Below, in pieces: positions 1-6,860 of a stretch of DNA of 54,665 nt; the first letter of the stretch is position 1; every line of letters starts with the position of its first letter. This stretch comes from an uncultured Christensenellaceae bacterium (GTDB taxonomy: Bacteria > Bacillota > Clostridia > Christensenellales > Pumilibacteraceae). The position numbers were made by a program, and so were the translations under genes. The notes beneath the pieces are model-generated. The model made no database searches, was not told the DNA's origin, and saw only the letters and a list, made by a program, of their open reading frames with translations. Location of the stretch: the NCBI GenBank assembly GCA_910587805.1, contig CAJUNM010000013.1, positions 1-54,665 of the forward strand, in the 5' to 3' direction.

Positions 1-13
1 GGTGGCGCCTCCA
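1..13 (+). tRNA. 3' end of tRNA-Cys (partial)
   Basis: The window opens inside a tRNA. The 13 bases end in an encoded CCA, with T as discriminator base and the acceptor-strand remnant TGGCGCC. A T discriminator is typical of bacterial tRNA-Cys and tRNA-Gly, and TGGCGCC-T-CCA is the usual end of clostridial tRNA-Cys. The anticodon lies outside the window, so the identity is inferred. A terminator follows directly. Confidence 0.6.
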
Positions 14-15
14 AT

Positions 16-41
16 AAACGCGCAAACGCTTGCGCGTTTTT
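16..41 (+). terminator. Intrinsic terminator after tRNA-Cys
   Basis: AAACGCGCAA (16-25) pairs perfectly with TTGCGCGTTT (30-39) around a 4-nt loop, with a short T run. It closes the tRNA-Cys transcript before tRNA-Leu. Confidence 0.75.
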
Positions 42-89
42 GTATACCCTACTGTTCGTACCGCTACGCGGTCGCAATAAGGTACTCTC

Positions 90-176
90 GCCCGAATGGC
101 GGAATAGGCAGACGCAAGGGACTTAAAATCCCTCGGCAGCAATGCCGTGCCGGTTCAAGTCCGGCTTCGGGCACCA
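90..176 (+). tRNA. tRNA-Leu (UAA)
   Basis: Complete class II tRNA of 87 nt. The acceptor stem GCCCGAA (90-96) pairs with TTCGGGC (166-172), followed by discriminator A and an encoded CCA. The anticodon stem AGGGA/TCCCT encloses the loop CTTAAAA with anticodon TAA at 124-126, which reads UUA. A long variable arm (GGCA..TGCC) and the T arm GGTTCAAGTCC are present. These features define tRNA-Leu(UAA). Confidence 0.96.
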
Positions 177-182
177 AGTCTT

Positions 183-229
183 AATAGCTTGAACTTCTTT
201 ACCGTAAAAAGAACGTTCGGGCTATTTTG
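183..229 (+). terminator. Probable terminator after tRNA-Leu
   Basis: AATAGC (183-188) pairs with GCTATT (221-226). Inner arms GAAC/GTTC and TCTTT/AAAGA extend the stem, and a TTTTGT tail follows. The hairpin is interrupted, so strength is uncertain, but position just after the tRNA fits. Confidence 0.6.
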
Positions 230-263
230 TTTAATGGAAGAATTTGAGAACTTCCGAGCATAG

Positions 264-300
264 AAAAACACCGATATAGTTTGTTGCTATATCGGTGTTT
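264..300 (-). terminator. Strong minus-strand terminator
   Basis: A 14-bp perfect stem (266-279 with 287-300) has a 7-nt loop. Read on the minus strand it is followed by TTTTT, so it should act as the final terminator of the lipoprotein gene and also separates it from the tRNAs. Confidence 0.75.
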
Positions 301-322
301 GCCGTTTAATACTATTTATCTC

Positions 323-435
323 GACCGCCAAAATAAAGGAAGAAATCTGAAAGTGGCGCAAAAAGTCGATGATACTTTATCGTAATCATCGACTTTTAAC
401 CGTATTTTGCAACTTCCGATCGCTCTATGGCGGTC
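323..435 (-). repeat. Nested inverted repeat containing a terminator hairpin
   Basis: Four successive arms mirror each other: GACCGCCA (323-330) with TGGCGGTC (428-435), then GGAAG/CTTCC, then GCAAAA/TTTTGC, and finally the 13-bp core stem 361-373/385-397. On the minus strand the core stem ends in TTTTT and should terminate the lipoprotein mRNA. The outer arms make the structure larger than an ordinary terminator. It lies in the 190-base stretch downstream of the lipoprotein stop, where I see no gene. It could be a structured 3'UTR or a small non-autonomous element remnant. Confidence 0.65.
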
Positions 436-490
436 AACCGTTCTATTGAATTGTATTAAAGCGCTTTCTTTTTGAATATTTTTCGTCGCT

Positions 491-1990
491 TCAGCGCTTT
501 TCGACACGAGTATTTTTCAAATCTTCAAGCCTTTGCTTTGCCTCTGTCTCGGCTTTTGTAACCGCTTGGTCGAATTTCGCTTTCGCGTCGGTTAAGGCGT
601 CAAGCGCTTTCTGCTGTAAATCTTTAACTTCTTTCAATTCGTTCGCAGTCAAATCGCTTTCAATCTTTTTAAGCATCTCTTCTGATTTTATGTTTAAGCT
701 GTCGGCAATCGTTCTCACCTCGTCAGCCGTTATCTTTCCGTCCGATACTACACGTTCGACTTGCTTTGCAATATCGCCGAAATCTTTAAGCATGACCGTT
801 ATTTGTTCTTTTACGGTTGCGGGGACAAGATTTTCAAGATTTTTAATCCCGTCCGCAATCGTGATCAAAGATTCTTTAATCACATTAATCTCGTTTTCGT
901 ATTTCTTAGACGCTTCGGCTGTTTTTGTCCTTATTTCGTTTTCTGCGCTGTTCAATGCGGCTGTCAGCTTTTGTTTAACCTCTTCAAGTTGTACGGCGGT
1001 TTGACTGTTTTTGAACAGCTTATCCGCATATGCCTCTATACTTTTTACGGTTATTTCTCCGTCGGAATTTTTTAGCGCATCAACATTTTCACCCAAGCCC
1101 AAAGCCTTGGATACTGCGGCGATCTGTTGCTCGTTCAAAGGCTCTTCGCTAACTCTTTCCGCATAGAAAAGCGTTTCCGAAAGAACGCGCATTGCCGTTG
1201 CCGTTGTTTTATAACCTTGATATGCGAGTCCGTAATATGCGTTTAAGGGATGATGTACGGTATAATAAGCAGTGTAAATACCGTCAACCGCCGCGCTCAC
1301 CGCTCTATCGTACACGCCGTCTGCCGCAGCTTTCGCTTTGTTATAAGCAACCGTAGCATATTCTTTCGCTTCCTTATGCGCGTCGGATACAAATTCGAGC
1401 AACTTCGACGTATCCGACTCGGCAGCCGCTTCCAACGATATTTTGCCTGTTTCGGATGCCGAAATTACAAGTTTCAATTTTTCGGGCGTCAGCGCTTGAA
1501 TTGCGGCGTTATCGGGATATTGCGCTTTAATATTATCAAACTTACGCAACAACGAATACGCTTCCGCTCCGTCGCAGGTCACAGAAAGAGAAGAACCGTT
1601 TGCCGTTGCGGTAATCTTGGCGTTTACTTTTTCAAGTAGTTTTTCGGCAGCGGAATTTGCCGTAACGCTCGTTTGTACGACGGTATTGTTTTCGTCGAGA
1701 TAACCGAGTTCTATTGCAAGATTCGTTACTTTTTCAACTGCGTTTTCAATATCCGCGCCGATAATGCCGCTTTCTTTGTAAAGAAGAACCTGCCCGTCCT
1801 CGTTTGCGCCGTAAACGCTGATAACTTTATTGTTTTTATCGAGCGTGAACTCTATGGACGGGTTAATGTCCATACTGACATAAGCAACCGCCTTCGCAGT
1901 TCCGTTATTGTTACCGCCACACGCAGCAAGCGGTAAACACATCGCCGTTGCACACAAAAGCGATACAAGCGCCCAAAACTTCTTTTTCAT
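491..1990 (-). CDS. Lipoprotein with RsgI-like middle domain
   Basis: 499 residues. A type II signal peptide (KKK start, hydrophobic stretch, LAAC lipobox with Cys24) predicts export and lipidation. Residues 35-100 match the extracellular RsgI-like middle domain, with the signature DINPS at 41-45. In RsgI anti-sigma factors the Asn-Pro bond of this motif is the reported self-cleavage site; cleavage here is inferred. Residues 190-499 are Ala/Lys/Glu-rich, helical and probably coiled-coil, with no enzyme domain I recognise. Unlike the neighbouring anti-sigma factor it has no cytoplasmic part or transmembrane helix, so it cannot itself hold a sigma factor. It has its own upstream copy of the element found before the sigma gene, so it is probably in that regulon. 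Confidence 0.8.
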   Translation of the reverse strand: MKKKFWALVSLLCATAMCLPLAACGGNNNGTAKAVAYVSMDINPSIEFTLDKNNKVISVYGANEDGQVLLYKESGIIGADIENAVEKVTNLAIELGYLDENNTVVQTSVTANSAAEKLLEKVNAKITATANGSSLSVTCDGAEAYSLLRKFDNIKAQYPDNAAIQALTPEKLKLVISASETGKISLEAAAESDTSKLLEFVSDAHKEAKEYATVAYNKAKAAADGVYDRAVSAAVDGIYTAYYTVHHPLNAYYGLAYQGYKTTATAMRVLSETLFYAERVSEEPLNEQQIAAVSKALGLGENVDALKNSDGEITVKSIEAYADKLFKNSQTAVQLEEVKQKLTAALNSAENEIRTKTAEASKKYENEINVIKESLITIADGIKNLENLVPATVKEQITVMLKDFGDIAKQVERVVSDGKITADEVRTIADSLNIKSEEMLKKIESDLTANELKEVKDLQQKALDALTDAKAKFDQAVTKAETEAKQRLEDLKNTRVEKR

Positions 1991-2016
1991 AATAAATGCC
2001 TCCGAATATTTATTTG

Positions 2017-2053
2017 TATTTATTAAACAGCTATCACAGCGTTTTTATTGCAA
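2017..2053 (-). promoter_or_regulatory. Shared regulon element before the lipoprotein gene
   Basis: Read on the minus strand: TTGCAATAAA, 14 unrelated bases, TGTTTAATAAATA, then 26 bases to the ATG. The same two blocks with the same 14-base spacing occur before the ECF sigma gene (3994-4030). Conservation of the blocks but not the spacer suggests a two-part promoter, most simply one recognised by the ECF factor itself. Confidence 0.7.
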
Positions 2054-2057
2054 CTTT

Positions 2058-3434
2058 CTAAAATTTTTTTACCGAATTCCAATAATTGTTCAAAGTTCCG
2101 AATTCTGAAATAATATTATCTCGAAATGATTTATAATCATCCGCGGCTATTTTTTCGCGCGGTATATTGTAAATTTTTTCAAACTTACTTTCACGGAACG
2201 AATAGTCCATTGTCAAAACATCCGAGATCTTCTGCGTAAATTCCTTTTCGGTTGCCGGCAAAGTCAAAATCGATACAAGCGGATTACCTATTATGTCTAC
2301 CCCTTTCAGCAAATCGGCAATGAAAGATAGATTGTTTACGAATAAATCTGCCGAAAATTTTTCGATAATGTCCGACAATTTATCAACGGACGAAAGTGCA
2401 TATCTCGCTGCCGCATCCCACATCTGCGTTTCGTTTGCTATTTCCACTCCGTAACTTGTTTTATAATCGGCAATCGCAACATCCATTTCGATAACAAGCG
2501 CGCCGAACTCTCCCGACAAATTCGTTCCGTAATACTTTTTTACATTCCAATAGTCTTTCAAAAGCGTTGCGGGATTGTCCTTATGATTATAAATTTCCGA
2601 ATACAATGAACATATTGTTTGGATATCTTCCGCATTTTTCATAATGTTTGTCAACTCGCTTTCGAGTAATTCCGACCATTTTTCAATAAATGTGCCCGTA
2701 GTAATATAAGTTTCGTATAGTTGCGATAACTCTTTTAGGCTTAGTATGTCCGCTTGTCTTTCCGCAAACAGCGTTTCACGGTGCTTAATGTATTTCGCTG
2801 CCGTTTCGGCGTTCTGCACATCTTTAATGCCGCTACGTATAGCAAAATTTTCGTTATTGACGGTTTCCGCTATTGCCAAAGCGAAAATACCGTTATCCAT
2901 AAAATAATGTTCAAGCGCAGATTGTGTCATTTGCAAGATTTTTTCGCCTTTATCATAAGCCGACAGCCGTACCGCAGATTGCGCTTGCACATTCAAATAA
3001 CCAAGCCTTGCCGCTTTATCCGTGTACCAAACTACGGCTTCGCTGATTTTTTTACCTTTCATTTTGCTTTCGGCTTCCGCACCGTTTAATATGACGTCCG
3101 CATCTGCGTTCGATGACATTATATCAGTTACGATGCCGTTTTTATCCGTCGCAAGCGTAATAGAAGGGTTTATTTCAATCGTAAAAACAAATTCTTCAAA
3201 GCTCGAAACGGGTTTGATAAAGACGGAACACATTATTATAACAAAAGCTATAACAACAGCGCAAAGCGACGACAACCCGACAACAATGGGTTTTCGATTT
3301 TTAGCAAGCGTGTCGTTTCCGTTATACATATCATCTTCGGATGTTACGGGAATCGGATAGTTCTTTATATCGTCCCGCAGATTCGGAACTCGCTTGTCGA
3401 TATCTTCTTTAAGAAGTCTCTTCCATGATTTCAT
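2058..3434 (-). CDS. Membrane anti-sigma factor with RsgI-like domain
   Basis: 458 residues. A cytoplasmic N-terminus of about 48 residues, probably the sigma-binding part, is followed by one transmembrane helix (about 50-73) and an outside RsgI-like middle domain (about 80-150) with the motif EINPS at 87-91. Residues 150-458 are an extracellular helical region without a recognised fold. Its start codon overlaps the stop of the ECF sigma gene by four bases, the usual arrangement for a sigma/anti-sigma pair. Classical RsgI partners the SigI type; here the partner is an ECF factor. Signal release by cleavage at Asn89-Pro90 followed by intramembrane proteolysis is inferred from RsgI biology. The ligand is unknown. 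Confidence 0.82.
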   Translation of the reverse strand: MKSWKRLLKEDIDKRVPNLRDDIKNYPIPVTSEDDMYNGNDTLAKNRKPIVVGLSSLCAVVIAFVIIMCSVFIKPVSSFEEFVFTIEINPSITLATDKNGIVTDIMSSNADADVILNGAEAESKMKGKKISEAVVWYTDKAARLGYLNVQAQSAVRLSAYDKGEKILQMTQSALEHYFMDNGIFALAIAETVNNENFAIRSGIKDVQNAETAAKYIKHRETLFAERQADILSLKELSQLYETYITTGTFIEKWSELLESELTNIMKNAEDIQTICSLYSEIYNHKDNPATLLKDYWNVKKYYGTNLSGEFGALVIEMDVAIADYKTSYGVEIANETQMWDAAARYALSSVDKLSDIIEKFSADLFVNNLSFIADLLKGVDIIGNPLVSILTLPATEKEFTQKISDVLTMDYSFRESKFEKIYNIPREKIAADDYKSFRDNIISEFGTLNNYWNSVKKF

Positions 3435-3943
3435 CGGCTTTCCTCCTTTAACGCCTGTTTGAATTTTTTGACGCTTCTATTGTATTTTGATGTAATAGTC
3501 CCGATCGGGCAATTAAAACGTTTGGCTATTTCTTTATGCTTATAACCCCATATAACATGTAAAACCACAATTTCATATTCATCTTCCGATAAAATTTTTC
3601 GCAGAATGTCTATTGCGGAATTATTTTGTTCGTCAATCGATACAGATTTATAATCCAATAAGTTTTCTGTTCGTTTTTGCTTTTTCAGTTCGTTCAATGC
3701 CGTGTTTTTTGCAATCTGTAATATCCACGCCAACCCATTGTTACCTTTCTTGTACTGTCCTATATTTTGTTTTATCTTTAAGTATGTTGATTGCATAGCG
3801 TCCTCGCAATCCGCCGAATTATTAAAATACGGTAATATAAAAGCGTATATCCCGCGCTTTGTTTCTATGTATAATCGCTCAAATGCTTGGTTGTCGCCTT
3901 GCGCTATCTTATTGAGAGCCATATCTATCTCTCGCTTATTCAT
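3431..3943 (-). CDS. ECF-type RNA polymerase sigma factor
   Basis: 170 residues, the normal size for an ECF factor. Region 2 covers about 22-90 (NNSADCEDAMQSTYLKIKQN, then AWILQIAKNTALNELKKQKR), and region 4 covers about 112-165 with the helix-turn-helix around HKEIAKRFNCPIGTITSKYN. It should direct polymerase to its own promoter set and be held inactive by the overlapping downstream anti-sigma protein. The conserved element 50 bases upstream suggests autoregulation. Family is certain; the stimulus is unknown. Confidence 0.93.
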   Translation of the reverse strand: MNKREIDMALNKIAQGDNQAFERLYIETKRGIYAFILPYFNNSADCEDAMQSTYLKIKQNIGQYKKGNNGLAWILQIAKNTALNELKKQKRTENLLDYKSVSIDEQNNSAIDILRKILSEDEYEIVVLHVIWGYKHKEIAKRFNCPIGTITSKYNRSVKKFKQALKEESR

Positions 3944-3993
3944 AGTTAGTTCCTTTTACAGTAAGTCGTCAATACCGTCTATTTGGCTATTAC

Positions 3994-4030
3994 TATTTAT
4001 TAAACAATTTGAACGACCGATTTATTGCAA
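3994..4030 (-). promoter_or_regulatory. Shared regulon element before the ECF sigma gene
   Basis: Second copy of the split motif: TTGCAATAAA (complement of 4021-4030), 14 bases, TGTTTAATAAATA (complement of 3994-4006), then 50 bases to the ATG. The gap 3944-4265 otherwise holds only the hydrolase promoter on the other strand; I see no gene in it. Confidence 0.7.
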
Positions 4031-4213
4031 TGTCTGCAAAATTTTAATATAACAATTATATCATTGACTCAAAAAAACATCAATCAAAAAATACTATGCA
4101 TGAACGGAAAAACAGATAATTCGCTTACATTGATCGAATAATAGAGCCGCGCCGTATTTTATGCACGCGATAAAGCAACCCGCGCAATAAGTATTGTCTG
4201 TCTATATTTTGAA

Positions 4214-4242
4214 TTGACAATACATTTCAAAAATGTTAATAT
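4214..4242 (+). promoter_or_regulatory. Sigma-A-type promoter of the hydrolase gene
   Basis: TTGACA (4214-4219), 17 bases, TAATAT (4237-4242). Transcription should begin near 4249, just before the AAGGAG ribosome-binding site. A 6-bp inverted repeat, ACATTT-CAA-AAATGT (4222-4236), fills the spacer and could be an operator. Confidence 0.8.
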
Positions 4243-4265
4243 TAGATCATAAGGAGCAAATCGAA

Positions 4266-5063
4266 GTGAAAAATTGTTATCTCGAAAATTCGCCTATTGC
4301 CTATTATATAGACGACGCCGCAAACAAAGAGTGGCTTGTTTTTATTCATGCCGCATTCGTCGATCACAGAATGTTTGAAAAACAATTCGATTACTTTTCC
4401 GGTAAATATAATTTATTGGCTATCGATATTTTGGGACACGGTAATTCTATCCACACGAAAAAAGGCGATAAGATCGAAAAAATGTCCGATTGGGTAAACC
4501 GTATTTTTCAAAAACACGATATTCCCGCCGCTCACTTCGTCGGGGTATCGTTAGGATCTGTTTTTATACAGGACTTCGCCAACAAATACGAAAACAAAGT
4601 ATTATCGCTTGCATGTTTCGGCGGCTATGATATCAATAATTTCGATATTGCAAAACAAAAAGCTAACTCAAAAAGTCAAATGAAAATGATGATGAAAGCA
4701 TTGTTTTCAATCAAGTGGTTTGCAGAAGCGAACAAAAAAATCTCCGCTTATACGAGCGAAGCGCAAACGGCATTTTACGATCTCAATATTCGATTCAAAA
4801 AAAGCTCGCTCATGTATTTGGCAAGACTTCAAAATCTCATTAATAAATACCCGAACAAGCAACGGAAATATAAATTATTGGTCGGCTGCGGCGAACACGA
4901 TATACCGACGGAAATTGAGATCGTAAACGAATGGGCTGAATATGAGAATTGCGAAAAAATAATTATGAAGGGCGCAGGACATTGCGTAAATATGGACGTT
5001 CCGCAAGAGTTCAATATATATTTGGAAAAGTTTTTGCAAAACTGTCATGACAACAGTGTTTGA
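4266..5063 (+). CDS. Alpha/beta hydrolase
   Basis: 265 residues from GTG 4266. An in-frame ATG at 4233 is rejected because it lies upstream of the predicted transcription start, whereas GTG 4266 has AAGGAG nine bases ahead. The fold is an alpha/beta hydrolase: oxyanion strand near WLVFIHAAFVDHRMF, nucleophile elbow GVSLGS, acid in GCGEHDIP and catalytic His in GAGHCVNMD near the C-terminus. There is no signal peptide, so it should be cytosolic. The triad supports an esterase or lipase-like hydrolase; the substrate cannot be told. It is monocistronic, with a terminator after it. Confidence 0.88.
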   Translation: MKNCYLENSPIAYYIDDAANKEWLVFIHAAFVDHRMFEKQFDYFSGKYNLLAIDILGHGNSIHTKKGDKIEKMSDWVNRIFQKHDIPAAHFVGVSLGSVFIQDFANKYENKVLSLACFGGYDINNFDIAKQKANSKSQMKMMMKALFSIKWFAEANKKISAYTSEAQTAFYDLNIRFKKSSLMYLARLQNLINKYPNKQRKYKLLVGCGEHDIPTEIEIVNEWAEYENCEKIIMKGAGHCVNMDVPQEFNIYLEKFLQNCHDNSV

Positions 5064-5083
5064 TCGTTTCAGATCAGAAACGG

Positions 5084-5115
5084 AAAAAGACAACGAGCGT
5101 AAACCGTTGTCTTTT
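5084..5115. terminator. Bidirectional terminator between convergent genes
   Basis: AAAAGACAACG (5085-5095) pairs with CGTTGTCTTTT (5105-5115). A runs on the left and T runs on the right let it serve the hydrolase on plus and the cupin gene on minus. Confidence 0.85.
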
Positions 5116-5156
5116 AATTTTACCATTTGGCTATCGTCTGCGTATTATTCCGTTGT

Positions 5157-5507
5157 TTACACAACGGCGTCGGACATTGTGTAGCCGTCCAATGACCCCG
5201 CTTTAACTTGTATACATACATATTTTAACGCTTTATCGCTTGAAGCAAAAAACCGTCTTTTAGCGCAAGGCGCAATACGCAACCAATCGCCTGTTTTCAA
5301 CGGCACTTTTTCGCCGTCTATTTCTGCTATGCCCTCTCCGTCCAATATCGCATAAACTTCTTCGTTTTGCTTATGCGAATGAACGAACGGCACGCTTGTT
5401 CCGGCAAGCAATTTGTTTATGCTTACTTCCGCGCCCGTAAGGACGAGTTTGTCGTGTAGTTCGGTACGCGCGTCATCCGCTACGCTTACCTTGGTAAAAT
5501 TTGTCAT
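5157..5507 (-). CDS. Small cupin-domain protein
   Basis: 116 residues forming one cupin barrel. Motif 1 is intact (PFVHSHKQNEEVYAILDGEG: two His and one Glu as metal ligands). Motif 2 (KTGDWLRIAPCAKRRFFA) lacks the usual third His, so metal binding may be altered. A GGGAG ribosome-binding site precedes the ATG. It is transcribed divergently from an HxlR regulator across a 195-base intergenic stretch with repeated GTTAC motifs, which suggests it is that regulator's target. Single-domain cupins serve many roles, and no substrate can be assigned. Confidence 0.85.
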   Translation of the reverse strand: MTNFTKVSVADDARTELHDKLVLTGAEVSINKLLAGTSVPFVHSHKQNEEVYAILDGEGIAEIDGEKVPLKTGDWLRIAPCAKRRFFASSDKALKYVCIQVKAGSLDGYTMSDAVV

Positions 5508-5555
5508 ATTTACTTCTCCCGAAAATTATTTTTGCGATCCATCGATCACACTCGC

Positions 5556-5583
5556 AGTATATCACAAAAAGAAATTAACGCAA
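5556..5583 (-). promoter_or_regulatory. Promoter of the cupin gene
   Basis: On the minus strand: TTGCGT (complement of 5578-5583), 16 bases, TATACT (complement of 5556-5561), about 50 bases ahead of the cupin ATG. Confidence 0.65.
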
Positions 5584-5587
5584 GAAC

Positions 5588-5634
5588 GTTACTTTTATAT
5601 TATCCGATAATAGTTTTGTTACATAGTTACTTTT
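5588..5634 (+). repeat. Direct repeats, possible HxlR operators
   Basis: GTTACTTTT occurs at 5588-5596 and 5626-5634, with a further GTTAC at 5618-5622. They lie between the two divergent promoters, just upstream of both -35 boxes, where an autoregulator would bind. Assignment to the adjacent HxlR protein is inference. Confidence 0.45.
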
Positions 5635-5642
5635 CAGAACTA

Positions 5643-5671
5643 TTGACTTTGCATGTAATTTTCGATATAAT
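5643..5671 (+). promoter_or_regulatory. Promoter of the HxlR operon
   Basis: TTGACT (5643-5648), 17 bases, TATAAT (5666-5671), about 32 bases before the HxlR start codon. Confidence 0.8.
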
Positions 5672-5702
5672 AAATATATCCCGCAAAAAGTAGGTAAAAA
5701 TC

Positions 5703-6074
5703 ATGCTGACAAGAGAAGAATTACCCGAATGCCCCGTCGCAACCTGCGTACAACTCATAGGAAATAAGTGGAAACTGCTTATAATTCGCAATTTGATTTA
5801 TAAAGGCGAGCAGCGGTTTACCGATTTTACAAAAACCATCCCTGCGATCAGTAAAAAAGTTTTGACCGATAATTTGCGCGCGCTGGAAAAAGACGGGTTT
5901 ATCGAACGTGAAGTTTTTGCCGAAGTTCCGCCGCGAGTGGTATATTCGCTTTCCGATATAGGGCAAACGCTAAAACCGATTCTCGACGCCATGTCCGCTT
6001 GGGGAGCGAATTATACCGTCGAGCTATCCGAAAAAGCAGCCGACAACATCACGACGGGAATGAATATAAATTGA
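5703..6074 (+). CDS. HxlR-family transcriptional regulator
   Basis: 123 residues, the usual length. The winged helix is recognisable: CPVATCVQLIGNKWKLLIIR, RFTDFTKTIPAISKKVLTDN as recognition region, and LRALEKDGFIEREVFAEVPP as wing. Cys10 is the conserved N-terminal HxlR cysteine; Cys15 is an additional one. Several family members (YodB, HypR) sense thiol-reactive stress through such cysteines, so redox or electrophile control is possible but inferred. One base separates it from the DUF5131 gene, and it is divergent from the cupin gene. Confidence 0.92.
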   Translation: MLTREELPECPVATCVQLIGNKWKLLIIRNLIYKGEQRFTDFTKTIPAISKKVLTDNLRALEKDGFIEREVFAEVPPRVVYSLSDIGQTLKPILDAMSAWGANYTVELSEKAADNITTGMNIN

Positions 6075-6075
6075 C

Positions 6076-6804
6076 ATGAAACGCGCAATGTGGAATCCGT
6101 GGCACGGCTGTCACAAATGCAGCGACGGCTGTAAAAACTGTTTCGTATATTTTTTCGACGGAAAGCGCGAACGCGACGCAAACACCGTCACCCGTTCAAA
6201 ATCGGGATTCGATCTACCGCGCAAAAAGACGCGAGACGGAGCGTATAAGATCGCAAGCGGAAGCGAGGTTGCTACTTGCTTCACGTCCGATTTTTTTATC
6301 GAAGAAGCCGATCCTTGGCGAGACGAAGCATGGGATATTATTAAAACCCGACCCGATCTCAACTTTTTGATTTGCACAAAACGTATTCGTCGTTTCGGCG
6401 ACTGCACGCCAGATGATTGGGGCGACGGATACGACAATGTTACGATAGCAGTATCGTGCGAAAATCAAGCGGCGGCTAAAGAACGCTTGCCTTACCTGCT
6501 CGACGCAAAATGCAAACGCAAATACATTTTTGCCGCGCCGCTGCTCGAATATGTGGATTTCGGCGAATTTTTGAAAGACGGTAAAATCGACGCCGTTTTC
6601 GCAGGCGGCGAATCATACAAAAATGCACGCACATGCGATTTTTCTTGGATAAAACAAATAAAATGCGACTGTGACAAATTCGGCGTAAAATTCGATTTTC
6701 ACCAAACAGGATCGAACTTTATCTATAACGGCAAACATTACAAAATACCGCACCGCGACGAATACGCTCAAGCCAAAAAAGGAATGAAACTTCTCGAAAC
6801 ATAA
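6076..6804 (+). CDS. DUF5131 (phage Gp37/Gp68-like) family protein
   Basis: 242 residues. The N-terminal signature WNPWHGC..C...C..C (Cys12, 15, 19, 22) is that of DUF5131, a family found in phages and bacteria and suspected to bind an iron-sulfur cluster in a radical-SAM-like barrel. Downstream blocks FLICTKRIRRF, VTIAVSCENQ and VFAGGES follow the family pattern. The function of the family is not established. It begins one base after the HxlR stop, so the two are surely co-transcribed and probably translationally coupled, placing it under that regulator. A very long terminator follows. Confidence 0.82.
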   Translation: MKRAMWNPWHGCHKCSDGCKNCFVYFFDGKRERDANTVTRSKSGFDLPRKKTRDGAYKIASGSEVATCFTSDFFIEEADPWRDEAWDIIKTRPDLNFLICTKRIRRFGDCTPDDWGDGYDNVTIAVSCENQAAAKERLPYLLDAKCKRKYIFAAPLLEYVDFGEFLKDGKIDAVFAGGESYKNARTCDFSWIKQIKCDCDKFGVKFDFHQTGSNFIYNGKHYKIPHRDEYAQAKKGMKLLET

Positions 6805-6813
6805 ACAATAGCT

Positions 6814-6855
6814 ATCACTATAAAAGCGCGCCGAACGGCGCGCTTTTATAGTGAT
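6814..6855. terminator. 19-bp perfect bidirectional terminator
   Basis: 6814-6832 pairs without mismatch with 6837-6855 around GAAC. The core GCGCGCC/GGCGCGC is flanked by AAAA and TTTT, so it ends the DUF5131 transcript on plus and purB on minus. Confidence 0.9.
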
Positions 6856-6860
6856 CATGC

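Noticed and set aside
2..184. 60-codon plus-strand frame at the window start
   Set aside because: It lies over tRNA-Cys, its terminator and tRNA-Leu.
316..507. 63-codon minus-strand frame after the lipoprotein
   Set aside because: It overlaps the lipoprotein end, runs through the nested inverted repeat and terminator, and has no ribosome-binding site.
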